Source: Manihot esculenta (taxonomy: Eukaryota > Streptophyta > Magnoliopsida > Malpighiales > Euphorbiaceae). From it: DNA of 64,000 bases. Below are positions 1 through 11,182 of the stretch, piece after piece (within the stretch, counting starts at the first letter, position 1; every line of letters starts with the position of its first letter). The stretch covers positions 29,683,691 through 29,747,690 of the forward strand of contig NC_035161.2 of assembly GCF_001659605.2 (NCBI RefSeq). The letters run 5' to 3'. The notes beneath the pieces are model-generated. The model did no database searches and was not told where the DNA came from. It saw nothing but the letters and a program-made list of their open reading frames with translations. Position numbers and translations under genes: made by a program.

Positions 1-1000
1 ATAGATCTAAAAAAAATAAAAATATTTTAATAGATCTGAAAAAAGATAAGGACGTTTTAATAGATTTCTGAAAATGTAGAGACTGATTTGTTAATAATGA
101 CAATACTTAGAGACTAAATAAGATATTTTATTTGAGGAAAAAAATTGAGTTTTAAAAATTTTCTCTTTCATCTTTTATCTATTTTTAACGAAAAATGGAC
201 GGAATGACTATTTCGTTGATGAAAAATAAAATAATTTTATATATTACTAAAAATTCTCTAATTTATTAATAATATCAATATTTAATCTCCTAATTTTTTT
301 TTCATATAAATAACCCTTTTATCTAAAAGGTGATTAATGGTTTAGAGTTGTCTTCAAGGTTGGGACTACTTTGGTGTTCATGGTAATGAGTTTGTGATTG
401 ATTTTCTTTTGGTTTTAAAATGGCTATTTGCACCAAAAATCCATGAGAGAAATAAATTTTACCAAAAACATATGGAAGAAAGTTTATTTCTTGTACTTGA
501 ACGTCTGGCCGGCAGTATTTAGTTCTTCAAAACTTAAGTTTTCTTTTTTTTTTTTTCAATTAATTCAGATTTTTAATTTAAAATCAAATTAGTCTATTTT
601 TGACAAAAATATTACAATAATAATTTTTATCTTTAATAACAACATTTATTTTATATTTTAGTTTTATATATTGCATTTATAAATTTAAATTAGTGGTAAA
701 ATGTATGGTAAGTGTATGAAAGATCTCATATTTTAATTTTTTTAATTTTTATTTAAAAAAAATAATATTATATTTTTGGCAAAAAAATATATGATTATTA
801 TAATTGTAATAATGATAAAACTTTTAGATATTTTTAGCAAATTTATCATTATCATAATATTCATGAAATTATAATTATATATATATTTTTAAAAAAAGGG
901 CCAAATTGATTATAAATTTTAAAAATTTAAATAAATTAAACTAAAAATTTATTTTTTAATAAAATTGAAAGTAGTCGAAAATTTAAAGAAAGAAAAAGAA
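1..1000. other. AT-rich intergenic sequence, no gene seen
   Basis: Very A/T-rich sequence with homopolymer runs and no sustained reading frame. It lies upstream of the NTF2/RRM gene; composition changes abruptly at about 1020, where a more G/C-rich promoter-like segment begins. No repeat family is recognised. Confidence 0.6.
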
Positions 1001-1239
1001 ATTTAATCTATAACTTTATAGTTTGGACAAGAAATTCAGGCCCGTGGGTCGGCCTGGCCTCGAATAAGCGGGAGGTATAGGTAGAACGAGAATGGTTTGG
1101 GACTATCCGAGAACAGGACAACCTTATTACGAGATGAGAATAATCCCCCAGGTACGCAAACTTCAGAAAAGGAACCGGACGGACCCAAAATGCTTGCTGC
1201 GCCCCCTCCAACACAGGAAAAAAAAACCTTGATACTTCG

Positions 1240-2863
1240 CAGGTAGCTTTCGGTTTCTTCCTTTTTTTCGTGCGCTGACTGTTCTTCTCTTCTCTTTCCT
1301 CGCTCCTCTCGCTACTATTCAAGGCACTGTACTATCCCTTCCTTGCTAATCTCCTTCTTCCAAGCTTTTAACTGTTCACATCAGGTACTTTTTAGCTCCT
1401 TCTTCACGGCAGATCACACCCATTTTTAAAATTTTCGTTTGCATACCACATACCACACTTGTTCATCTTCTGTTTCATGTTTCCTTTGTGGGTTTCGTTC
1501 TTTTCTTTATTTACTATTAAATTACTGTTCACATCAGGTACTTTTTAGCTCCTTCTTCACGGCAGATCACACCCATTTTTAAATTTTTTGTTTGCATACC
1601 ACACTTGTTCATCTTCTGTTTCATGTTTCCTTTGTGGGTTTCGTTTTTTTTCTTTTTTACTATTAAATTTTGGTGGGTTTATTCTATTGTTCTTCTGTTG
1701 ATCAGACATTGTAATGGGTAGTTGCTACTCGTTAATAATAAGAGTTGATTTATTGCATTTTCTATTCTAATGGGGTTTTGGTCATTAGAGTCAATGTTGG
1801 CCAAGGTTTTGATTGGATTTTATATGTATATTTTTTTGGTTATTTTCACTTATGGGTAACTTTGTTCTTGAAGGGATTTTATGTTTAAGTTTTTGAGGTT
1901 TGGTGGAGTTTGGATCCGAGCAATGTAGAGCAGTTGCTTCCTTCAACTCATTCTTTTTGTTTATTTGGCAAGTTTTGGAATTTTTTGAGTCCTGATAGCC
2001 CATGAAATCAGAAGCTGTGGGCTTCTGCTAGGTCTCTGAATCATCTGTAAATTTAGGGTTTCTCTGAGGATGCCAATATAGTTATTACTTTAAATGTGAG
2101 TATATCGATTTTGATAATGCCGGTTTGTTGGCAGTGATAAGTTGTTTCCATTGGCATTTAATTTATGTTCCTCCACCTAGTTGTAGAATGTTCTTGTAAC
2201 ATTGGGTTATGATACCAATGTTTAGCAACTTCCCTTTTTTCACTCTAAACCTGATGTGATTTCCATTCTTATGGATTTCTACACACATTAAGTTGTGTAT
2301 ACTTGTGTGCATTTCTTGTGTGAAGGTGTTAGACTATTAGTTTGTAGTTTTTCACCTTGTTAAGCATCTTGAAGTTTAGATTTGGTGCTAAAATTAGCTG
2401 AGGTATGCTTTTGTCTTTGAGTTTCCAGATTTTAAAGTCCTTATCGAAACTGCCTTTTGCACTTCCCTCTAGGTCGAGAAAGGGAAGAGGGAAGAAAAAG
2501 AATCAGAAACGATTAACAATCATCCTCATTTTAATTCAAGAGCTGGTATTTGTTTTGGTAATTGGATCACCATATAGGTTATTGCATTTGTTGGTATGTT
2601 TTCGCTTTTATATACAATGCAAGAAGCTGAAAGGCACCAATGGCCTTTGTTGGTATCTCATGTAGAGACGCATGTTTATGTTTTCCCTATAGTTATTGAT
2701 GCAAATTTGCAATTCATGCAGGTTTCCTTTTGCTCATTAACAGAAAATGCAGTTATTCCAATCCTTACTTTTCTTATGTTTTCTAGTTTTTTCTAAGATT
2801 GGTATTGCTGTTTTATTCTTATTATTTTCCTTTTCTTTGGCATCCTTTTTTTTTTTTTTTCAG
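1240..2863 (+). promoter_or_regulatory. Promoter-proximal region, 5' UTR exon and 5' UTR intron of the NTF2/RRM gene
   Basis: A CT-rich leader-like stretch (about 1255-1384) ends in CACATCAG followed by GTAC, a plausible splice donor after 1384. The only strong acceptor before the coding start is the poly-T tract ending in CAG at 2861-2863, one base before the ATG at 2865. I infer a 5' UTR exon and a long leader intron of about 1.5 kb. The transcription start is not determined. The donor sequence is present a second time at 1538 because of a local tandem duplication. The minus-strand reading frame at 1008-1322 over this segment is a shadow. Confidence 0.5.
1371..1669. repeat. Tandem duplication (two copies, about 150 bp each) in the 5' leader
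   Basis: The block starting ACTGTTCACATCAGGTAC at 1371 recurs at 1524. Both copies run through the same landmarks (TTCTTCACGGCAGATCACAC, then TTCATCTTCTGTTTCATG) and end in TTTACTATTAAATT at about 1523 and 1668. Copies differ by a few indels in T-runs and by a doubled CATACCA in the first copy, so the duplication is fairly young. It duplicates a candidate 5' splice site. Confidence 0.9.
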
Positions 2864-2864
2864 A

Positions 2865-5800
2865 ATGGCCTTACAATCAGCAAGCAACCCAACTACCCCT
2901 AGTGCCCAAGTGGTTGGAAATGCTTTTGTTGAGCAGTATTACCATATTCTTCACACCTCACCAGAATTAGTTTATAGATTTTATCAGGATTCAAGTGTGC
3001 TCAGCCGGCCAGATGCCAATGGTATGATGACATCAGTGGCAACCATGCAAGTAAGTTGTTAAGTAGCAGATCCCTATTGTTCAGTATAGCTGAGAAGTGA
3101 GAATATGAAGGAAAGAATAAAAACAGAAGAGAAAGAAGCAAAGAAAAGACAGAGAGAGAAGTGAAATGATAGAGTTTAGATAGAGAAGAATGAGAATTCC
3201 ATTAATAATATACTGGAGTTACCATTTCGGAGCTATTCCATGTCTTTTTATATCCTAATTCCTGCCAATTACTAGCTGTGATCTAGTAACTGCCTCTAAC
3301 TAATTTTCCCTCCAAATGATAACTGACTTCTGTTGACTTTTCTTGCTTTCACACCTAGCTTTCGCATCTATTCCTGCACTTCTCGTTATTATCTTTATTC
3401 CTATAATTCTTCCTATATAACATGAGTCTTTGGTGGAGGGCTTTTCATGTTAAGCTATTGATCCTATTTGTTTGGTTGGATCCCACCAAATAATTTAGGT
3501 GAAGCACCCTATGAGTATCAATTGAACAGAAAACCATATTGGATGGGGAAAAACTGAAAACCTCTTCTGTTTCCAACAAATTGTCTTGTGTGCTCAATCA
3601 TTTGGTTAGTTCATCATTATAGATGCCCTACTTCTCATGTATTCAATATATGTAGCCTATTTCTCATGTTATTCGGTGGCTGTTTAGGGGCCAGAAATAA
3701 TTAATAGGCAGCAATAGTCTATCATGTGATTTGGCTAAACTCAATAAAGTCAAGTGGTTTCTCAGTTGTTATATCCAATTTTAATAGCCGGATCTCTACC
3801 ACAATGGCTATTTGGTGTTAGTTTTTACAAAAAATGTCGTCCTTATAAGTACTGGCTTTATGTCAGTGTTCTCTTGATATGCATCTAAGCTGCAGTCACA
3901 TTTTCGTGTTTTTTGGGATTGTTATGTTTGTGTTTTACCTACAATGCCAAGTTTTGCAGCTGTCCAGAATTTAATGAAACCCTTTTACTTTGGCTTCTGC
4001 ATATGAACAAAATTGCAGTTTTACTCTTTTTCAAGCTCTCCTCCACCCCATCAATAAAGAAAGAAGTAAATAATGAGAAGTACATTCTGCCCCTTAACTA
4101 TCCCTTTTTAATTTGGTTGATCGTTTTCTCTCCTGGCTAAAATCTTTCTTTCTTTTAGAAAAATTTGAAGCTGATAGATTGTCTTCTTCCTAAGGATTTT
4201 TTATCAAAATAATGTTCCTAATTAATGACTGCAGTGGCTGCCTAGTGCAAAGAATTAACAGAGATATTTCTTCATGGGACAGGGTATCAATGAGAAGATA
4301 CTTTCTCTGAATTTCAAGGACTATAAGGCAGAAATAAAAACAGCAGATGCTCAAAAATCTTATAAAGAAGGGGTTACTGTGTTAGTAACTGGATGCTTGA
4401 TGGGCAAGGACAACTTGAAAAGGAAATTTGCTCAGTCATTTTTTCTTGCACCACAAGACAATGGGTACTTTGTTTTGAATGATGTTTTCAGGTATGTGGA
4501 GGACAATGAACCATTGGAGAATCACCCAGTTAATGGTATTGATAACACCTCAACTGTCCCCTCCATCCCAGATTCAGGTAAGATTTTGTTAACAGCTTCT
4601 GTTGTTTGTTCTGAGGTTATGTATCCCTGTGGAGTCTCTTTCCTGTCCTTCTTGCCTTTGCTTTCACAAGTACATAAAATCATCTGATTTCCATTTTCAG
4701 AGCCTTCTCATGTTCCTGATCCTCCCGCACCAGACCCAGCAATATCAATTGTGGAACAAGATAAAAATGTTGCTGAGGAAGTTAATGATCCTGTGGACTC
4801 TGAGAAACAGTTAATTTATGAAAAAGAGGTGGTCGTGGAATCGGAATCTCATTCTAATGGGAATGATGTTTCTGTAGTTGTTGAATCGACTTCTTCTGCC
4901 ACTCAAGAGGACACTCCAAAAAAATCTTATGCATCAATTGTGAGTTTGTATCTGAAGATTTTTCAGTCAAGGATTTTCATGCATGGCATCTTAATGTGCA
5001 ATCATTCTTATAGGTTAAAGTGCCACGAGGGAGTTCAGGTCCAACAAAAGTTTATGTACCTACTTTTGCTCGAAAAGTGACTTCTAAGAAACCTGAGGAT
5101 CAGTCTGTGTCAGTACCACCTGCCACAGAGCCTGAAGCATCAGTACCAAGTAGCACTGGAACCCCTGACAGTAGCAATGCTCAAGAGGAGAGTAAGTAAA
5201 CTTTGCTTGTGCATGCACATGAAAACTCATATATGTGTTCCTACTTTTTACACATTTTTTTTTTGAAACAACCCTTTCACCATGTCCTTTTTGAAAGTGC
5301 CTTCAACTGTGCAAAATTTGCTTCTCCAAAGTATTATGCGAACTTGAAAATAATGCACATGAAGGGTCTGTAATGGGAAGGATAGGTTTTTGTGCATGTC
5401 TATGGGATTCTCATTTATGGGCTCTTGTTTCATGTACACAAGTTTCTTGATTCATGTACATGATTGCATCTAGTGACTTCTTTACATTCACAGCTGAAGG
5501 CCACTCCATTTACATCCGTAATTTGCCGTACAACATGACGCCTGCTCAGCTCGAGGTGGAATTTAAGAAATTTGGACCGATCAAGCAAGGTGGTATCCAA
5601 GTCAGATATAATAAGGTTGGTCTCAAATCCATTGCATGGCATATTGACTTGTATCCACTCTTTTTGTTATTTTGTTTTACCAGATAAGGATTTATGAGGT
5701 CTTTTTTTTAATATATGCTTTGTCTGTACAGCAACAAGGATACTGTTTTGGTTTTGTTGAATTTCATTCATTGAGCTCCATGAACAACGCTATTCAGGTT

Positions 5801-8045
5801 TGTCTACTGTTTACCAAAGTGTGATTTTCTGTCTACTTCTAAATGTATATCCCCCAAACTGAAGAGAGATTGTTCAACCGTGTGCTAAGTTGCATAACTT
5901 CTTCATTTTAATCTCCAGGACATGTTTGAGTTCCTTTTAACCTTGTTGTTTATTATTGTTCTGCTATGCTACCATGGTTAGTTATTTTCAAGTCAGTTAA
6001 AATGATGGTCAGCCAAGAATTCGGTTCAGTTAACCAATCACTTACCCCTATCTACCCCTCTTGGCTTCCAGCTTCCTCTATTGAATCTAGTATTAAACAT
6101 GCAAACATAGAAGCAATTTGAGGCTGCTTTAGCTTTGCTTATAGTTGGCAAGATACTATATCATATTTCAGGTGTTGGTGTAAGCAAGAAATGCTTTCTA
6201 GATAGTTTGGCATAAATAAAACTGAAGGGACATAGAAGTACCTCTCATCTGATTGTATACTTATTACTGAGGCATATGGTTGAAATGTTGGGATCTGTAT
6301 GATCTTTTGCATTAAAAGATTACCTTCATTGGGGTTAGGAACTTGGAATGGAAAATTTGAGTAACCATGTATATATGTTGGTTTCTTTGACTGCAATAAA
6401 TCCTCTCTGGTACTAATGCAATGTTGTGGAACTGATTAGACAAGGTATTTAGTGCGATATGAGATGGAAACTGACCATCTTGAATCAATGTTTACCTAGT
6501 CAATACATCAGTGCAGGAAAGTTTGTTGTCCTGTCCAGGTTTTTATTTTATTTATTTTATTTTGATGAATTGTTGTACTGATCTAAACTTAAATCAGTAG
6601 TCAAAAGGCAAAATAACATCTTCTAGGATTGATGGTACTTCATATTTTTTATGTAATGCTAAGAAACTTAGGAGAATCAGCATTTTGGTATCATGCCGTG
6701 AGCTAAAGCTTGTGAAGTTCAAAAATCTATTTTATAATTGTCTAGAAAAATATTTTGGTCTTGTGCATCAAGGATAATTTCAACTTGTTTAGACTTTGAA
6801 GTGATATTGACATGGAAATCCCCCCCCCCCCCCCCCCACGCCTAAATGGTGGAAAATGCTTGAATGCTATTGTGAAGTAAGTGCAAAGTGTTCAGGTGTG
6901 AGGTTTGAGTATTTATTTGAAGATATTAGTGGAAGAAATGAGGTTGCCAGCCCTGCTTGAGTGTAATGAGGCTATAAAATGCATAATATCTAAGGAGGGA
7001 TAAGAAAAGGAACTAGAGTACTTGTAAGGTAGGATTAGTTCCTCTTCTTTTTCCTCCTTGAAATATTGTGCATGTTAAAGTACTTGTAGTTGCAGTAATT
7101 AGAATTAATTGGTGGAATTGAAGTGCTTGTAGTTACAGAAATTAGGATTAGTTGAAGCTGCATAGTTCTGCTTTTAAAGCAACAACGGATTCAACAATCT
7201 AATGCATTACAAATAATTACAATTATTAACCACAAGAAGTTTTATGCTTTATTTAGTCAGATATTGTGATATACCGTATTTGGCTCTGGAACCACATTTT
7301 CTTGAGGAGTTCCTTGATCAATTGTTCAAAATTTCCATTGCAACACTTAAATGTATACAATATGGGTTTATATTTGTTCTTCAATGTCAAATTTTCAATA
7401 TTATTATTTAGATTGATATGGTTCATTAAGTTTGTTAGCTGTTCTGTGCTTGTCAATGGACTACAATTGCTATAACTGTTGAAAATATTCAATCATGTTT
7501 TATTTTAGGGACTCATGCTTGACATATTTCCCTATGGCTCATATAGAAAGTTATGCATAATGTGTACTCCCTATTTCAGGCATCACCCATGACTATTGGA
7601 GGGCGTCAAGCAGTTATCGAGATAAAGAGAACCTCCACTCGAGGTAAGTGAGAATGGTTTTCATTATTTGGAACAGATTCTTCATTTAACCGAATATCAA
7701 ATATTTCACATAGAAATACAATGATCAGATAAGTAGTTAAAACTGTATTGATTAATGGTTCTGGCCAAAATGTCAAACCTTATCTTATAAAGCTGTGGAC
7801 ACCATTTTGCAGTTGGTAGTGGAAGAGGTAGGTTTCCTTCTGGAAGGGCAGGATTTCGAAGTGACAGCTTCAGGGGCCGTGGGAATTTTGGGGGTAGCCG
7901 GAGTTTTGGCAGGAACGAGTATGGAAACCGGGGTGAATTTTCTGGTAGAGGCAGGAGTTCAACTGGGAGAGGTGAAGGTTACCAGCAATGGAGAGGGAGA
8001 GGTGGCCGTTCAAGCGGGGCGAAGCAGAACCCAAATTCTGCATGA
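2865..8045 (+). CDS. G3BP-like nuclear transport factor 2 (NTF2) / RRM / RGG protein
   Basis: Spliced CDS 2865-3050, 4283-4577, 4701-4939, 5014-5191, 5494-5615, 5732-5797, 7580-7643, 7813-8045 (1383 nt, 460 aa); every junction is GT-AG and in frame. Residues about 16-135 form an NTF2-like domain (FVEQYYHIL near the start, FFLAPQ and YFVLNDVFRYVE near the end). A disordered acidic/Pro-rich linker follows. Residues about 302-383 are an RRM with RNP2 IYIRNLP and RNP1 GYCFGFVEF; the tail from about 385 is Gly/Arg-rich (RGG-like). This is the order of animal G3BP and its plant relatives: RNA-binding proteins linked to stress granules, with the NTF2 fold mediating dimerisation. The ATG lies two bases after a poly-T/CAG acceptor, so a 5' UTR intron is expected. 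Intron 7 (5798-7579) is long and holds a run of 18 C. Family assignment is firm; the exact orthologue is not. Confidence 0.93.
3078..3422 (-). mobile_element. LTR-like sequence (probable solo LTR) in coding intron 1
   Basis: Read on the minus strand, this 345-bp piece starts TGTTATATAGGAAG and ends CTATACTGAACA, so it has the 5'-TG...CA-3' ends of an LTR with a short terminal inverted repeat (TGTT/AACA). A TATA-like GGATATAAAAAG lies about mid-way, followed by CT-rich sequence as expected for an LTR leader. No coding or second LTR is nearby. The immediate 5-bp flanks (CCTAT and TGAGT) do not match, so target-site duplication is not shown. Copia-type is a guess. Confidence 0.55.
6820..6837. 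repeat. Poly-C homopolymer (18 C)
   Basis: An uninterrupted run of 18 cytosines in intron 7 of the NTF2/RRM gene. Such runs are rare in AT-rich plant introns and are prone to sequencing error and length polymorphism; the true length may differ. Confidence 0.9.
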
Positions 8046-11000
8046 GATCTAACAACTTGATTTTTTGGGTAACGTACTTTTGATATCAGCAGTGCTTAAC
8101 ACTGGGAAAGATTAAAAGTCTGTTTTTGTTTTAGGCATATTCATTTGAGAAATAACTTGTGGATGCTGAATTGGAGTAATGTTGAGATGGCACAGTTTTA
8201 GAATCTCGTTTATACAATTAGGGTAGGCCCAGAATTTTCCCTAGATGATTTAAAAATCATCTTTCAGATTTGTTAGAAACTTCTGTCATTACTTTAATGG
8301 TGAAGTAGCATAGTTTTAATCTTAGGTAGCTGTAATGATTCAGAAATTAATCAATTTGCAAGAATGTCTTATGACTCGATCCATGAATTAATGAATTTTT
8401 TGAAGGTTACTCGCCATTGTAGTAGGCTTTGAATTATTTGTTAAATAGTGGAAATGGGAAGTTTAAGATCGTTTAAATAATATGGAATGTGAAAAGTATT
8501 AAATAATTTTTGTTCGTCAAAAATTAAATAAATTAGTTTTAGTCAATATTCAAAATTTAATATGTAAGCATTTTCCATAATAAAATCTTTTCCATATCAA
8601 GAACAGAATGGGACCCATGACTCAACTACTGATCAAATCAAAACCCACGGACATAAAAACTTCATCCAGATTTGGGCTTTATTTGGTTTAAATCTTTTAT
8701 TTTTTGGAAAGTTATATCTTTGAGTAATTTATCCTTCATTTCAAGGATAGTTAGAATAGCATTCTTAAATTTTTAAAAAATTAAAAAAAATACTAATCAA
8801 ACAAGGTAAATGTTGAAAACTTGAAATTTCTTATGAAAAAGAATACTTCCCTTCTCAAGTCTTTGTAACTCAGCCACTAATAAGTTATTATTATTTTCAC
8901 TTAAAATTTGATTTATATTATATTTTTAAATATATAAGTATTGTAATTATTTTTTGCTATTTCAAAAAAAGGTATTGTAATTTTTAATACAAAGTCTGAT
9001 GTGTATTATTAAGATTATAGCTGAAATTTATATTTTACCATATAATTTATTTAAGTAAATTTATATTCTATATTGAGAAATGACAAAAATAAAAGTTTCC
9101 ACGAAAAACTCATCTCGCGGAGAATCCTTAGTTTCAACGCAACACGGTCTCAATAGCGCACAGGTAAAGAGAGCGATCCCTGTCTCCACTTGGTCAGTTA
9201 CCTTCCCTATACGTCTAATAACTTAATTTAAATTCCATCTACTAATTTATGCAATACAATTTTTTATTTTACCTGGTAATTTATTATATTTTAAATTATA
9301 ATATACGCATTATAATTTGTTATAATTTATAAATAGATTTACTTATTAAACAAGTCAATTTACATGATTACATATTTTTCCGTGAAACGAGCTCTCAAAA
9401 GTTTCCGGGTAAACGAAAAAGTGTATACTGTGACAAGCGTGAGGCAGAGCAAAGAACATGAGAAATGGGGAGAGATTTTTAGTAGCAGCAGTTGGTGGGA
9501 ACACAACATGCTAATTTCATATTACTATTTACTATTAACAATTTATATAAAATGAAAAGAATGGCGCAGCCACAGAAACCTCACAATATCCCCATCAGCA
9601 CGTCTATGAGCAGTAATTTCCCTAAAGATTTTATTGCAAAGATTCATGCCTGGGAATCATTTCAACCACAAGGTTTGTGAAGAAACAGGGGAAGATGTTG
9701 AACTACGGTTTTGGACTATTGTTGAAGGGCAAATTTGGTGTACACCCAAGAGCTGAGAAGCTCACTAGATCAGCTTCAGTTACAGATTTCATTTGCCCAC
9801 CAAGAGATTATGGCAGTGGTTTTATGGTCATCTGGGTCGGAATCCGAGAGCCAGCCAGTTCAAGGTAACACATATGTTGATTTGTGGTTGTCGTTTTTCT
9901 TGAATGAGCTGCGTCTTTCAGGGGTTCTGCTTATTAATATCATTCAGCTGACCAGTAAGTTCTGCGGTCTGTGAGTAGCTTTTAGCATCCTGTGAATGCT
10001 TTGCTGTTGGATAATTCTTGTAGACTATACTTGAAAGAAAGCTATCATTCTTCCGTTTGGCATAGAAAACCCGAGTGTTCTCAATTAGTTTTCAATTTCT
10101 CAATCTCAATCTCAACTTGAATGGTTTTCTCTCAATCTCATGGGAGGCAAAATGTTAACACCAACATTTAGACTCACATTGTCCACCTAATTCCTTTGCA
10201 TGGGTATTGAAGTAGGAGACTGCTTGGCAGCAAGGGATCTTGATCTGCAAGTAGGAAGATGAATTGCTAGCATGTTCCGTGCATGAAGAGTATACTTACA
10301 GCATCAATAAGCTATCAAGCTGAAAGCAGAAAATATGCTTGTAGTTAAGCTATTTGGTGCTGACCTTCAATGGAGCAGCTGAAGGTATTATGCAGCGAAT
10401 CATCCTGATGATAGTGTCTGACAGCTCAGTAAGAATTATGATCCAGTATTCTCATTCTTTGTCAATGCAAAGAACAATTATTTTGTCTTGACAGATTGCA
10501 CTGGCTTCCCACAATAAATGCTAGCACGCAATTCACAGGACAGTTTTGCTGAGCTCTTGTTTCTTTATTCATTTGTTGCAATGCAGGATCAAACAAATGC
10601 GGAGAGACACGAACCTCTGTGAGCAGAACATAGCCATCCTCACAAGCTGAATACAAGTGAAAAGAAAGGAGAAACTCCGGAATTAAGGCTCTCATGTGCA
10701 TCGATAAGTGTTTTAAGCTCTATAAAATTTTCAAACAAATCATGCAACATGACACAGGATATCCAGACAATCTCAGTAACATACGAGTATGAATTTTAGG
10801 GCCAACAGGCTCTTTCATATTGAACTTAACATCTGATCAATTACTACAGCAATTTTTAAAGTTCAGATATGCTATCAAACAAGTCTCCCAGAAAATCTCT
10901 CTATTCTATGGCTTTATTAAACAAATGGAACTGAGATGAACAGTATACAGCATGGATAATTAAATTCTGCATTCTTCTGCAGATTCATCACTGAGCCCCC

Positions 11001-11182
11001 TATTCAGGAAACTGCATAGAAAATTGGGGGCCAAACTATATTATGATTTACAAGCAGGAATAAGTACAGTTGGACTCTACCTAAGGGCAGCCTCAATAAG
11101 GACTGAGAGAGCATAAATTACAATGGGTTTTTTACCTTCTAAGAAATTAACATGTTAATCAAATACAAACCTTCTCAGGCAA
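8046..11182. other. 3' UTR of the NTF2/RRM gene, intergenic DNA and 3' flank of RPK2
   Basis: 8046 to about 8330 is the likely 3' UTR of the upstream gene. 8400-9080 is AT-rich and featureless. 9085-9230 and 9365-9980 are less AT-rich and contain several overlapping reading frames of 60-80 codons, none recognised and none with a convincing start or splice pattern; they may be a noncoding transcript or a decayed gene. 10,000-11,182 is moderate-GC sequence downstream of the minus-strand RPK2 stop and probably includes its 3' UTR. Confidence 0.4.

Noticed and set aside
1008..1322. 104-codon minus-strand frame over the promoter of the NTF2/RRM gene
   Set aside because: Lies antisense over promoter and leader; the Lys/Glu/Arg-rich start is just the complement of the CT-rich leader.
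7795..8052. 85-codon frame over the last exon of the NTF2/RRM gene
   Set aside because: It is the wrong frame of the RGG exon; the spliced frame gives the Gly/Arg-rich tail and a clean stop at 8045.
9364..9974. Cluster of overlapping 62-79-codon + strand frames
   Set aside because: They are in different frames, show no recognisable motif or convincing splice pattern, and some begin without ATG; noted only as an unexplained island.
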